64,000 bases of DNA, taken from an uncultured Flavobacteriales bacterium. Its GTDB lineage: Bacteria > Bacteroidota > Bacteroidia > Flavobacteriales_E > Vicingaceae. Shown here in pieces: positions 23,690-32,922 of this stretch. Below the pieces are notes generated by a model. It saw nothing but the letters and a program-made list of their open reading frames with translations, was not told the DNA's origin and ran no database searches. The stretch is from positions 1 through 64,000 of the forward strand of contig CAJQOH010000015.1 in NCBI GenBank assembly GCA_905479915.1, in the 5' to 3' direction. The position numbers were made by a program, and so were the translations under genes. Each line of letters opens with the position of its first letter. Position 1 is the first letter of the stretch.

Positions 23690-23822
23690 AAAATGAGGTT
23701 GCAAATATAGTAGTTTTGTCTTTTTAATAACAAAAGCAATGCTTTTTTTTTATTTCCAATGCGATAACATCGTTCATCCATTATTTTTCTTATCTTGCGG
23801 GAAGTGCTAATCTTGTGATATT

Positions 23823-24206
23823 ATGAGTGATAAAGTGAAATATGAATTGGAATTTGTGGTGAAATCATCAGCAAGTTTATTGTTTAAATACTTAGCTACT
23901 CCGAGTGGTTTAAGTGAATGGTTTGCAGATAATGTAAATTCTAGAGGGGAAGTTTTCACTTTTATATGGGATGATACTGAAGAACAAGCTAAACTAATTA
24001 GCAAAAAACGCGATCAGTTCATCAAATATAAATGGCTCGAAGATGAAGATGAAGAATCTTATTTTGAGTTTAAAATAGAAATTGATGCAATAACAAAAGA
24101 TGTTGCATTAATTATTACTGATTTTGCTGAAGAAGATGAAGTTGAAGAATCAAAACAACTTTGGGAAAGTCAATTAGACCAATTACACGGACTGATAGGT
24201 AGTTAA
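23823..24206 (+). CDS. START-like / AHSA1-like domain protein
   Basis: A 127-residue cytoplasmic protein with the fold of SRPBCC/START-like domains: the N-terminal YELEFVVKSSASLLFKYLATPSGLSEWFADNV is the hallmark of this family, followed by the strand-rich EVFTFIWDD and FIKYKW and a long acidic C-terminal helix. Such proteins bind hydrophobic ligands or modulate chaperones; the role is unknown. It follows the tRNA region in the opposite direction and its last four bases overlap the end of the DUF4294 gene, which converges on it. Confidence 0.88.
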   Translation: MSDKVKYELEFVVKSSASLLFKYLATPSGLSEWFADNVNSRGEVFTFIWDDTEEQAKLISKKRDQFIKYKWLEDEDEESYFEFKIEIDAITKDVALIITDFAEEDEVEESKQLWESQLDQLHGLIGS

Positions 24207-24961
24207 CGCATATTTTCACCTTCGTCAATAAGCGATTGAACAACACGTTCAATCATCTCATCCTCTTCATTTGTTTTAGGGTTGTAGCGTGCTTTTAAAT
24301 CTGCACCATACAGTTTACCTACTCCTTGATATACGAATGCCTTAAAACCACCCCGCATCTCTTTAATGATTTCATAAGTAGATTCACCAGTTTCTCTATC
24401 AATTAACTTAACCAATACTCTCCCCGATGTTTGAGACATTTTCTTAATAACATCTTCAAACTCCTCTTTAAGCGCCTTTTCTCGTTGCTTCATCAACTTC
24501 CGCTTTTTCCTTTTGGATTTCACTTTTTCCAGCTCTTTATTGTACATCTTTAGCTTATTCGATGCAGTTTTTGCATAAGGGTATACCTTTTTAACATGCC
24601 ACCTCAACCTTCTAAACTTTCTATCTTTTTCTACATCTCCATAAGGCTTAAGATCTACTACCGTAAAAGAAGACATATTGTAGAGGTACAAAGTATCGCC
24701 ATCTACCACAACCATTTCTAGAACTCCACCTCTCTGAGTAGTTCCCTCATAAACTTGTACAGAAGTATCTACAGCACTGTTTTGAGCACATACATAATTC
24801 AACATAGAATCTACCTGACCATTCGCAACCAGCTCTTTTATCTTGGCAAGCACCTCTTCTTTCTTTTCTGCTAACTGTTTTTTAGATAATTTCTGAGCAC
24901 TAACATCACTGAAAAAGAATGCAATAAGAATTACGAATACTATGTGAAGTTGTCTTTTCAA
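24203..24961 (-). CDS. DUF4294 domain-containing exported protein
   Basis: A 252-residue protein with a signal peptide (VFVILIAFFFSDVSAQ) and the DUF4294 region from about residue 85: GGVLEMVVVDGDTLYL, then the highly conserved RRLRWHVKKVYPYAKTA and the basic helix KVKSKRKKRKLMKQREKALK, ending LYGADLKARYNP. The family is nearly limited to Bacteroidota and has no known activity. The pattern of conserved basic and aromatic residues suggests a structural or binding role in the envelope. It ends in convergence with the START-like gene. Confidence 0.87.
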   Translation of the reverse strand: MKRQLHIVFVILIAFFFSDVSAQKLSKKQLAEKKEEVLAKIKELVANGQVDSMLNYVCAQNSAVDTSVQVYEGTTQRGGVLEMVVVDGDTLYLYNMSSFTVVDLKPYGDVEKDRKFRRLRWHVKKVYPYAKTASNKLKMYNKELEKVKSKRKKRKLMKQREKALKEEFEDVIKKMSQTSGRVLVKLIDRETGESTYEIIKEMRGGFKAFVYQGVGKLYGADLKARYNPKTNEEDEMIERVVQSLIDEGENMR

Positions 24962-25018
24962 CTTAAATTTTTATTAAAATTAATGATTTTAATTGCTCAA
25001 TAAATGTGCCGTTTAAGA

Positions 25019-26896
25019 TTAGGCAAACTCTGAAAGCTCTAACCAACGATCCGATTTCTCTTCCAACTCCTTACTTACTTCGCCAAATTCTTTGGTAATC
25101 TTCATTAACTCTTCATGATCTGAAATAGATTCATTCAATGAATCTCCCAGTTTTTTCTTTTTAACCTCCAGCAATTCCAAATCCTTTTCTAGCTGTTCAA
25201 ATTCTAATTTTTCTTTGTAAGAGAATTTCGTTTTAACCTTTTCTTTTTTTCCTTCCTCAGGTGAGTTTGAGGAGTTAACAACCGGCTTCTCTTTTTTCTC
25301 TATTGCTTTTTGATTTGTAGCAGCTTCTTTAAATCTATAATCGTTATAATTCCCCAGAAAGTCCTTGATCTTTCCATCTCCTTCAAACACGAATAAGTGG
25401 TCTACCAACTTATCCATAAAATACCTATCATGGGTTACAATGATTAAACAACCTTGAAACTCCATCAAGAAATCTTCCAATACATTCAACGTCAATAAAT
25501 CTAAATCATTGGTAGGTTCATCTAAAATTAAGAAATTAGGATTTTTGATTAAAATCGTTAACAAATACAGCCTTCTCTTTTCTCCTCCACTTAATTTTTC
25601 TACAAAATTGTAGTGCATGTGTTTAGGAAATAGAAAGCGCTCTAACAACTGAGCTGCAGTAATTTTTCTACCCTTAGACATTGGAATAACCTCTGCAATA
25701 TCTTTAATCGTTTCGATCACTTTTTTATCGTCTTTCAGTTTCATACCACTTTGAGTATAATAACCAAAAACAACCGTTTCTCCATGCTCTATCCTTCCAC
25801 TATCTAAAGCCTGTTTTTCTAATATAACATCTAAAAAAGTAGTTTTCCCCACTCCATTCTTACCAACAATACCTACGCGTTCTCTTCTCTTAAAGATGTA
25901 ATTAAAATTGTCCAACACGTTTAAGTCTCCAAAAGATTTATTGGCATTATGAATTTCAAGGATCTTCCCTCCTAGCCTATTCATATCAATTTCCATTGCA
26001 ACCTTACTATTGTCCTTTTTTAAATGAGCCGTTTTTTCCGTTGCATAAAAAGCATCCTCACGAGATTTAGCTTTTGTACCTCTTGCCTTTGGCTGTCTCC
26101 TCATCCATTCCAATTCCTTGCGGTAAAGGTTTTTTGCTTTATCTACATTGGCCTCAAAGATTTCTTCTCGTTCCTGCTTTTTTTCTAAGTAGTAACTATA
26201 GCTTCCTTTGTATTTGTAAAGCGTTTCATCATCCAATTCAATAATCTCATTACAAACTCTTTCTAAGAAATACCTATCGTGTGTTACCATTAAAATGGTC
26301 GTATTCTCTTTGGTTAAATAATTTTCTAACCATTCAATCATATCAATATCTAAATGATTGGTTGGCTCATCTAGAATTATAAAATCCGGATCATCTATTA
26401 ATACTTGAGCCAATGCTATTCTCTTTTTCTGACCTCCAGAAAGCTTGCCTACATTCAGCTCTAAATCATGAATGTTTAACTGCCCCAAGACTTGTTTAAT
26501 CCTTACCTCATAATCCCAAGCATTTAGCAAATCCATTTGCTCAAATGCTTGTTGCATTTTTTCATTATCATCAGGATTGGCTATCGCCTTTTCGTAAGCT
26601 AATATTGCTTTAATCTGATCAGAATCAGCATCAAATAACACTTCAGAAATGGTTGACGCCTCATTAAAAACTGGTGCTTGATCAAGAATCCCAACTTTTA
26701 CATCTTTTCTAAAAATTACATTTCCAGAATCATAGCCCTCTTTACCGGCTAGAATATTTAAAAAAGTAGATTTACCTGTACCGTTCTTCGCTATAAAGGC
26801 TACTTTTTGACCTTTTTCTATACCAAAACTAAGGTCTTTAAACAATACTCTAATCCCGAAAGATTTGGTTAGATTTTCTACTGAAAGGTAATTCAT
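25019..26896 (-). CDS. ABC-F ATPase, Uup type
   Basis: A 625-residue cytoplasmic twin-ATPase without membrane domains. First cassette: Walker A AKNGTGKST (about 36-44), signature LSGGQKKRIALAQ, Walker B DEPTNHLD. Second: GKNGVGKTT (about 345), LSGGEKRRLYLL and DEPTNDLD. The two cassettes are joined by the basic ABC_tran_Xtn linker (RKELEWMRRQPKARGTKAKS). A C-terminal coiled coil (about 545-625) marks the Uup branch, whose members bind DNA or ribosomes and influence replication intermediates and translation. Not an exporter. No resistance role is implied. Monocistronic by spacing. Confidence 0.93.
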   Translation of the reverse strand: MNYLSVENLTKSFGIRVLFKDLSFGIEKGQKVAFIAKNGTGKSTFLNILAGKEGYDSGNVIFRKDVKVGILDQAPVFNEASTISEVLFDADSDQIKAILAYEKAIANPDDNEKMQQAFEQMDLLNAWDYEVRIKQVLGQLNIHDLELNVGKLSGGQKKRIALAQVLIDDPDFIILDEPTNHLDIDMIEWLENYLTKENTTILMVTHDRYFLERVCNEIIELDDETLYKYKGSYSYYLEKKQEREEIFEANVDKAKNLYRKELEWMRRQPKARGTKAKSREDAFYATEKTAHLKKDNSKVAMEIDMNRLGGKILEIHNANKSFGDLNVLDNFNYIFKRRERVGIVGKNGVGKTTFLDVILEKQALDSGRIEHGETVVFGYYTQSGMKLKDDKKVIETIKDIAEVIPMSKGRKITAAQLLERFLFPKHMHYNFVEKLSGGEKRRLYLLTILIKNPNFLILDEPTNDLDLLTLNVLEDFLMEFQGCLIIVTHDRYFMDKLVDHLFVFEGDGKIKDFLGNYNDYRFKEAATNQKAIEKKEKPVVNSSNSPEEGKKEKVKTKFSYKEKLEFEQLEKDLELLEVKKKKLGDSLNESISDHEELMKITKEFGEVSKELEEKSDRWLELSEFA

Positions 26897-26959
26897 AATA
26901 TTCTCAAATTCTTAAAAAGTTCACTTGGCTTACGAAGAAAGAAGATCAACCCCTTTGCA

Positions 26960-28951
26960 TTAAATTTTAATTCCTAAAATGCAAACATCGTCAAGCTGAT
27001 CCAATTCTCCTTTCCATGCTTTAAATTCCATTTCAAGTTCAGCTTTTTGTTTAGAGAATTCTTTAGAACTGATTCCTAAAATCAAGTCTCTATAACGTTT
27101 ATACATGTATTTCTTTCCTCGTTCTCCACCAAATTGATCTGCATAACCATCAGAAAACAAATAAATTCTATCGCCTTTAACCAAATTAATTTTATGGGTA
27201 GTAAACGGTTTAATGTTACGAAACCTTCCTATTGGCTGCTTATCTCCTTTTATTTCAATCAAATCCTTTCCTTTAACATGAAACATAGAATTGATAGCTC
27301 CTGCATACTCCAACTTATTATTTTCAATATCAAAACTACACAGCGAAATGTCCATTCCATCTTTTACATCTTGCTCATTATTTCCGTCAAATGCTTCAAT
27401 AACTAACGCTGCTGTTTTATCTAAAATTTGAGCAGGGTCTAACAATCTAAAATCATTAACCGCTCTATCTAAAGCATTGTTACAAACAACCGATACTAAG
27501 GCCCCAGGAACTCCATGACCTGTACAATCTGCAACAGCAACAAACACCTTATTGTTTACTTTTTTATACCAATAAAAATCTCCTGCAACAATATCCTTTG
27601 GTTTAAAATATATAAATGAATCTGAAAACGACTCTTTCACCTCTGCTGCTGATGGCAGCATAGCCGTTTGTATTCTTTTAGCATAAGTAATACTATCGGT
27701 TATCTCTTTGTTCTTTTCTTCTACTTCTAATTTCTGCTGTTGAATAGTAGCTTTTTGTTCGTTCGAAATTTTTAAACGATTCAATACAAAAATTGAAAAC
27801 CCAACAACAAGTAACAGGATTAAAACTCCTGCATAGGTATATGTTTTTTGCTGCTTTATTTCTTGTTGATGTTTTAATTCTGTTATTTTTTCTGCCTCTA
27901 CTCTAGCTAAACTATCTGTCATTAATTGCTTATCAAAAGCAAACTGCATTTCCTTTTGAGTTACTTCTCGAGTTGTTTTTTCATTGTAAATACTGTCTCT
28001 AATCGCAATATACTCCTTATATAAAGTCAACGACTTTTCGAATTGACTCGTTTTAGCATAAAGGTCACTCAGCTTATGTGATAGTGTAGAAACATCAATA
28101 ACTCTACCCATCTCTACATACATGTTGTATGATTTTTCTCCAAAATAAAGTGCTTTTTTATAATTCCCTAAGCCTTTATAAACAGCCATCATATTAGAAT
28201 AATATTTTGCAATATTTGCTTGATTTTTATGTCTTATATCATATTCAAAACTTTTATCAAAATACTTTTTAGCCTCTAAATGCTCTTCATTCAAATTGTG
28301 AATCACCCCTATATTATTATAGATTTGAGCTTCCATACCCTCATGCTTAATTAGCTTACACAGCTCTAATCCTTTATGATAAAACTCTAATGCTTTATCA
28401 TGATTATCAAGTCTTCTATAAACTACCCCAATAGAAACAAGGCTTTTAATACTTTCTGAAGTATCATTTAAAGATTCTCTAAGACTTAAACTTTTATCAT
28501 AATACTCTAAACACTTATCGTATTCTTTTAAATTTCGATAGATAACTCCGATATTATAATAATTGGTACTGGCTTTACCCACATCATCAAGTGCTTCATT
28601 AAGCTTTAAACTTTTTTGATAGTAAGAAAGGGCTTCCGAAAGGTTTCCATTCCTTTTACTCATTATGCCCATACCATTGTATGCCGTAGCTAAATGACTT
28701 GAATAATAAATTGACGTATCTTTTTTTAGTTGATTTTCTGACAACTCTTGGGCTTTAACCCAATATTCTCTGGCCAAAACTTCGTCTTGTCTTGTAGAAA
28801 TAGAACCTATTTCATTATAAACTGCAACAAGAATTGAATCATTTTTTTCTGTTGATACTAAATTTAAAAGCGAATCAATTCGGGAGTTCTCCGAATTGGC
28901 TATTGAGGAAATAGCGAATAAAATAAATAGTATGGCTCCTTTAATTTTCAA
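26960..28951 (-). CDS. TPR-membrane-SpoIIE (PP2C) phosphatase, paralogue 2
   Basis: A 663-residue protein with the same plan as the one at 21212-23206: signal peptide, seven or more TPR units (about residues 60-320; YYNIGVIYRNLKEYDKCLEYY is typical, broken here as YYNIGVIYRNL and KEYDKCLEYY), one membrane helix (AGVLILLLVVGFSIFVL, about 370-388), a coiled linker and the SpoIIE domain (about 430-663) with GDFYWYKK, DCTGHGVPGALVS and DDVCILGIKI. The start overlaps the stop of the TPR lipoprotein gene (ATGA), so the two are translationally coupled, which makes that lipoprotein a likely partner. Confidence 0.9.
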   Translation of the reverse strand: MKIKGAILFILFAISSIANSENSRIDSLLNLVSTEKNDSILVAVYNEIGSISTRQDEVLAREYWVKAQELSENQLKKDTSIYYSSHLATAYNGMGIMSKRNGNLSEALSYYQKSLKLNEALDDVGKASTNYYNIGVIYRNLKEYDKCLEYYDKSLSLRESLNDTSESIKSLVSIGVVYRRLDNHDKALEFYHKGLELCKLIKHEGMEAQIYNNIGVIHNLNEEHLEAKKYFDKSFEYDIRHKNQANIAKYYSNMMAVYKGLGNYKKALYFGEKSYNMYVEMGRVIDVSTLSHKLSDLYAKTSQFEKSLTLYKEYIAIRDSIYNEKTTREVTQKEMQFAFDKQLMTDSLARVEAEKITELKHQQEIKQQKTYTYAGVLILLLVVGFSIFVLNRLKISNEQKATIQQQKLEVEEKNKEITDSITYAKRIQTAMLPSAAEVKESFSDSFIYFKPKDIVAGDFYWYKKVNNKVFVAVADCTGHGVPGALVSVVCNNALDRAVNDFRLLDPAQILDKTAALVIEAFDGNNEQDVKDGMDISLCSFDIENNKLEYAGAINSMFHVKGKDLIEIKGDKQPIGRFRNIKPFTTHKINLVKGDRIYLFSDGYADQFGGERGKKYMYKRYRDLILGISSKEFSKQKAELEMEFKAWKGELDQLDDVCILGIKI

Positions 28952-29970
28952 TATTTCAATATTCTCTCTAAAGCTACTGCTGCATTTGTGTATTGTGGAT
29001 TCAACTCCAATGCGTAACGTAAATCTTTTTCTGCTTTTTTAAGCTCATCCCGTTGTTCATAACACAATGCTCGATTAAAGTAGGCATCCAAATATTTAGG
29101 CTCCACTTTTATAGCATTTGTATAATGTTCTATAGCTACATCGTATACTTTTAAGTATTCTTGATGAATATATCCTAAGTTAAAATGAGGCTCTCTATAC
29201 TCATGAATATTCAATATCTTATAATATGTTTCTATTGCCTCATTATAATCTCCTCTTTCTTGACAAATCATTCCAAATCCATATAAAGCTTCTAAGCTAT
29301 TGGAATCAATTCTTAATGCATTTTTAAAGTATCCTTTTGATAAGGTATTGGGTGCATCAAAATGCAATAAAGCTAAATGCATGTAAGCATCAAAATAATC
29401 ATTTTCTTGTTCTATTGCTGTTGCGAAACTAGAGATAGCACGAACTGTATCTTGTTTATCTTCAAAAATCATCCCTTTTAAATAATAAGCTTCTGCACTA
29501 TGAATATCTCTTCTCAATACTGCATCTGCATAATCCAAAGCTTGTTTATGGTTTCTTAAAATTAATGCCAACCATCCTAAACCTATTCTTGCCGGAATAT
29601 TCTCATTGTCAACATACAAACATTTATCTAAAGCCTCTTTAGACTCTTTTAATTTATCTTGACTTTTTAATAATTCTGCTTTTAACAAATAATATTCTGG
29701 TATTAATGAATCTACCTTAATTGCTCTATCTAAATCATTTACCGCTGAGGATACATCATTGTATTTCATATACAACTTCGCTCTCTTTAAATACAACTCC
29801 GAATTATTAATATCATCTTTAAGTAATTCGTTTATTGCTTTAAATTCTGTAACCTGTTCTGATGCTGTTGTATCTTGAGTTGGTACTTCTTCACTAACTT
29901 CATTTATCGGTTCGTTTCCACAAGAAAATAGAAACAATGAAAACCCTAATATTAATATTATCCTATTCAT
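28948..29970 (-). CDS. TPR-repeat lipoprotein
   Basis: A 340-residue lipoprotein: signal sequence with lipobox cysteine (LFLFSCGN), a Glu/Thr-rich spacer, then eight or so TPR units (for example KRAKLYMKYNDVSSAVNDLD and LGYIHQEYLKVYDVAIEHY) running to the C-terminus. Expected to hang in the periplasm as a protein-binding scaffold. It is co-transcribed with, and four bases overlapping, the TPR-SpoIIE phosphatase downstream, whose own sensor region is also TPR. The partner proteins are unknown. Confidence 0.88.
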   Translation of the reverse strand: MNRIILILGFSLFLFSCGNEPINEVSEEVPTQDTTASEQVTEFKAINELLKDDINNSELYLKRAKLYMKYNDVSSAVNDLDRAIKVDSLIPEYYLLKAELLKSQDKLKESKEALDKCLYVDNENIPARIGLGWLALILRNHKQALDYADAVLRRDIHSAEAYYLKGMIFEDKQDTVRAISSFATAIEQENDYFDAYMHLALLHFDAPNTLSKGYFKNALRIDSNSLEALYGFGMICQERGDYNEAIETYYKILNIHEYREPHFNLGYIHQEYLKVYDVAIEHYTNAIKVEPKYLDAYFNRALCYEQRDELKKAEKDLRYALELNPQYTNAAVALERILKY

Positions 29971-29975
29971 ATATT

Positions 29976-30010
29976 AAAAAAAAGAAACCCCTCGAATATT
30001 CGAGAGGTTT
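29976..30010 (-). terminator. Intrinsic terminator of recA
   Basis: On the minus strand AAACCTCTCGAAT and ATTCGAGGGGTTT pair nearly end to end, followed by TCTTTTTTTT. It lies 27 bases after the recA stop. Confidence 0.88.
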
Positions 30011-30036
30011 CAAAGGTAATTATTTATAATGAAGAT

Positions 30037-31044
30037 TTATTCTGCTGTTAAGGCTTCTACAATTTTTTCTTCTATTTCTTCCATTAACTCAGGGTTATCT
30101 AAAAAGATTTCTTTTACAGCATCTCTTCCTTGCCCTAATTTGGTATCTCCGTAACTAAACCAGCTTCCTGCTTTCTTTACAATATCCATATCTACTCCTA
30201 AATCAATAATCTCTCCTACTTTAGATACACCTTTACCATACATGATATCAAACTCTGCTTTTCTAAACGGTGGAGCTACTTTGTTTTTGACAATCTTTAC
30301 TCGCGTTCTGTTACCTATAACTTCATCTCCAGACTTAATTTGTGAAGATCTTCTAATATCAATTCTTACAGAAGAGTAAAATTTAAGTGCATTACCTCCA
30401 GAAGTAGTTTCTGGATTACCAAACATTACCCCAATCTTCTCTCTCAACTGATTAATAAATATTACACAACAGTTTGCTTTTTTAATTGAACTTGTAAGCT
30501 TACGTAATGCTTTAGACATCAAACGTGCTTGTAATCCCATTTGAGAATCTCCCATTTCTCCTTCAATCTCTGCTTTTGGAGTTAACGCAGCAACAGAATC
30601 TACAATTAATAAATCAATAGCTCCAGAACGAATTAAGTTATCAGCAATTTCTAACGCTTGCTCTCCGTTATCTGGTTGAGAAATAATTAAATCATCAATA
30701 TTTACTCCTAAAGCTTCTGCATAAGTTGGATCAAAAGCATGTTCTGCATCTATAAAAGCAGCAATACCTCCTTGTTTTTGACATTCTGCAATTGCATGGA
30801 TTGTAAGTGTTGTTTTACCAGAAGATTCAGGTCCATAAATTTCAACTATCCTTCCTTTAGGGTAACCTTTAATTCCTAAAGCCAAATCTAAATTTAAAGA
30901 ACCTGTAGGGATAACTTCTACATCTAAAGTAGGAGCATCTCCTAACTTCATAATCGTTCCTTTTCCGTAAGATTTTTCCAACCTATCCATTGTAAGTTGA
31001 AGTGCTTTTAACTTTTCTGCGTTTGCTTCTTTCACTTCTGCCAT
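30037..31044 (-). CDS. recA: RecA recombinase
   Basis: DNA recombination and SOS co-protease. From the ATG at 31044 it has 335 residues, typical of the family: Walker [10 protein letters not shown] (71-79), [11 protein letters not shown], the L1 loop region [18 protein letters not shown]2 with [18 protein letters not shown], and a short acidic C-terminus. An in-frame ATG 12 codons earlier (31080) is rejected: [16 protein letters not shown] is the normal N-terminus, and a promoter box lies just 39 bases before it. The promoter holds a 13-base palindrome at 31102-31114 that could be an SOS operator. Single gene with its own terminator. Confidence 0.98.
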   Translation of the reverse strand: MAEVKEANAEKLKALQLTMDRLEKSYGKGTIMKLGDAPTLDVEVIPTGSLNLDLALGIKGYPKGRIVEIYGPESSGKTTLTIHAIAECQKQGGIAAFIDAEHAFDPTYAEALGVNIDDLIISQPDNGEQALEIADNLIRSGAIDLLIVDSVAALTPKAEIEGEMGDSQMGLQARLMSKALRKLTSSIKKANCCVIFINQLREKIGVMFGNPETTSGGNALKFYSSVRIDIRRSSQIKSGDEVIGNRTRVKIVKNKVAPPFRKAEFDIMYGKGVSKVGEIIDLGVDMDIVKKAGSWFSYGDTKLGQGRDAVKEIFLDNPELMEEIEEKIVEALTAE

Positions 31045-31082
31045 GATATATATTTTATTCTGAGTAATTATTTTTAACACTA

Positions 31083-31090
31083 CAAATCTA
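31083..31090 (-). promoter_or_regulatory. -7 promoter box of recA
   Basis: TAGATTTG on the minus strand matches TAnnTTTG. The leader to the ATG at 31044 would be about 33 bases. Confidence 0.6.
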
Positions 31091-31101
31091 AGTTAATAAA
31101 T

Positions 31102-31114
31102 CTACAAATTGTAG
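31102..31114. promoter_or_regulatory. Palindrome in the recA promoter, candidate repressor site
   Basis: CTACAAATTGTAG is a perfect inverted repeat (6-base arms around one A). It lies 11 bases upstream of the recA -7 box and covers the -33 region, where a bound repressor would block polymerase. It matches no LexA box that I can name with confidence. Confidence 0.45.
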
Positions 31115-31179
31115 TTTTATGAAAAATAATTTTGAAAAGATAATAAAAACAAGCCCTACAGAGCAATATTTTCTTCTTC

Positions 31180-31641
31180 CTACTTCAGTGATTCACGAAT
31201 TTGTTCTGTATGAATCTTAGTTTTCACTTTGTTTATGATACTTTCTATCACTCCATTTTCATCTATAATAAATGTTGTTCTATGAATTCCATCATAGATT
31301 TTCCCCATAAATTTTTTCTCTCCCCAAACACCATATCTATTTAAAACAGTTCTATCCGTATCCGCCAAAAGGTTAAAAGGCAAATCATGTTTTGCAATAA
31401 ATTTTTGATGTTTTGCTTCATCATCTGCACTTACACCAATTACCTCAAAACCATCTTTAATCAAACTTTCATAATTGTCTCTTAAATCACAAGATTGAGT
31501 TGTACAGCCTGGTGTTAAATCTTTTGGATAGAAATATAGAATTACTTTTTTACCTTGATAATCTGCAATTTTATGCACGTTACCATTTTGATCTGTAATA
31601 TCGAATTCTGGAGCTTTATCTCCTACTTTTAAGTGAAACAT
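31180..31641 (-). CDS. bcp: Thioredoxin-dependent thiol peroxidase (Bcp/PrxQ)
   Basis: Reduces hydrogen peroxide and lipid peroxides with thioredoxin as donor. A 153-residue single-domain peroxiredoxin with the motif YPKDLTPGCTTQSC: peroxidatic Cys46 and resolving Cys51, five residues apart, as in the atypical 2-Cys PrxQ group. The downstream GVWGEKKFMGKIYDGIHRTTF with its conserved Arg is also present. Cytoplasmic. It lies 101 bases after lgt and has an 11-base inverted repeat (31677-31704) in that gap. Confidence 0.96.
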   Translation of the reverse strand: MFHLKVGDKAPEFDITDQNGNVHKIADYQGKKVILYFYPKDLTPGCTTQSCDLRDNYESLIKDGFEVIGVSADDEAKHQKFIAKHDLPFNLLADTDRTVLNRYGVWGEKKFMGKIYDGIHRTTFIIDENGVIESIINKVKTKIHTEQIRESLK

Positions 31642-31676
31642 AATAAACCATTTTAAGTACTTACAAAGTAGCTTAT

Positions 31677-31704
31677 TCTATTCTGATAATACAATCAGAA
31701 TAGA
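31677..31704. promoter_or_regulatory. Inverted repeat between lgt and bcp
   Basis: TCTATTCTGAT and ATCAGAATAGA are exact 11-base complements around AATACA. No T-run follows on either strand, so it is a poor intrinsic terminator; it may be an operator for bcp or a processing hairpin. Confidence 0.5.
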
Positions 31705-31742
31705 TGATACTTATTAACAGTTTAAAGCTTTTTAATAGCGTG

Positions 31743-32906
31743 TTATGTTCGGCTTTGATCCTTAGCCTTCTTAGTGAAATACCAAATTCCAAAACCTCCT
31801 AACAAAAATAAACCTACGGCTATAATTTCTGCCTGTGTTGCTTCGAAACCAAATACATTGTAATTAGAATTAATTCTAATCTTCTCAATAGAGAAACGCT
31901 CAACACCATTAAAAATTAAATAGATTGAGAACAATACTCCCGTAACTTTAACTTTTTTACGAATGGCCCATAATATTCCAGCAATGATAAAAGCCATAAT
32001 GGTTTCATAAAAAGGTGTTGGCCAAGCATTTCCTTCATAGGTATATCCATCACTTACCATAGGCCTTCCTGGTGCTCCTAAATCAGTTCCGTTAATGTTT
32101 CCATAATAATCGAAACTCCACATCCAGTCTGGTAAAAATGAAATAATTTCTGGCATCTCATTGTAATTAGGCAATCCCCAATCCCCATCTCCTGAAAGCT
32201 GACAACCAATTCTACCAATTCCATACGCCAACATTAAACCTGGTGCACAAGCATCAGCAACATGTAAAATATTCAATCCTTTTTTGTAAGCATAAAACAA
32301 TACGGCTCCTCCTCCTATTATCAATCCTCCATAAATACTTAATCCGGAACCAGAAAGAATCACCTCAATTGGATCAGCTAATAAACGTTCCATATTTTCA
32401 ATAGCATCAAAAATCTTAGCACCAAAAATTCCTCCTATTGCAGCAATAAAGGTTAATGTACCAACATGCTGGTAAGGGTGCTCTTTTTCTTCTACTTCTA
32501 TAGGTTCTGGTAAACGCTGCTTTTCTGCATCTCTATATTTTAAATATGCTACTAAAGCTGCACCAACAACCCCTCCAATAAAGTGGCCTTGAGTAGACAT
32601 GATAAAGCCTGGCAAATCTTTAATAACCTCACCATAATTTAAAACAATACCCAAACCTTTAAACCCTATGATAAACCCAAATACACCATTACCCACTAAC
32701 TCGGCCATGCTTGCTTTTGCTCCCTTAACTACTTTAATTACTTGAAATGAATGTAAGCCCTCAGATTCTTTACGCTTCATTTCTTGTACCCAAATGTAAT
32801 TACCTACGATAAAAGCAATGGCTACCATAAAACCAAACATTGGCAATGGGAAGGAAAAAGAAAATCCAAATAAATATTCAATTAAATCTGATAAGTATGG
32901 AAACAT
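31743..32906 (-). CDS. lgt: Prolipoprotein diacylglyceryl transferase
   Basis: Integral membrane enzyme that transfers a diacylglyceryl group from phosphatidylglycerol to the lipobox cysteine of prolipoproteins, needed for the many lipoproteins of this window. Signature GRIGCQLSGDGDWG lies at about residue 230, with GHFIGGVVGA and the C-terminal FNGVERFSIEKIRIN. At 387 residues it is well above the roughly 290 of E. coli, because of a charged insertion at about 125-145 (KQRLPEPIEVEEKEHPYQ) and an internal WTDDYYGNINGT-like loop near 260-290; this longer form is common in Bacteroidota. It follows mtaB by 16 bases, so the two are likely co-transcribed. Confidence 0.94.
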   Translation of the reverse strand: MFPYLSDLIEYLFGFSFSFPLPMFGFMVAIAFIVGNYIWVQEMKRKESEGLHSFQVIKVVKGAKASMAELVGNGVFGFIIGFKGLGIVLNYGEVIKDLPGFIMSTQGHFIGGVVGAALVAYLKYRDAEKQRLPEPIEVEEKEHPYQHVGTLTFIAAIGGIFGAKIFDAIENMERLLADPIEVILSGSGLSIYGGLIIGGGAVLFYAYKKGLNILHVADACAPGLMLAYGIGRIGCQLSGDGDWGLPNYNEMPEIISFLPDWMWSFDYYGNINGTDLGAPGRPMVSDGYTYEGNAWPTPFYETIMAFIIAGILWAIRKKVKVTGVLFSIYLIFNGVERFSIEKIRINSNYNVFGFEATQAEIIAVGLFLLGGFGIWYFTKKAKDQSRT

Positions 32907-32922
32907 AATTGGTTAACAGTAT

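Noticed and set aside
31045-31080. Twelve-codon N-terminal extension of RecA
   Set aside because: [11 protein letters not shown] is the standard start and the extension ([11 protein letters not shown]) resembles leader sequence.
31677-31704. Intrinsic terminator of lgt
   Set aside because: The stem is perfect but AT-rich and no T-run follows on the minus strand, so termination is unlikely on sequence alone.
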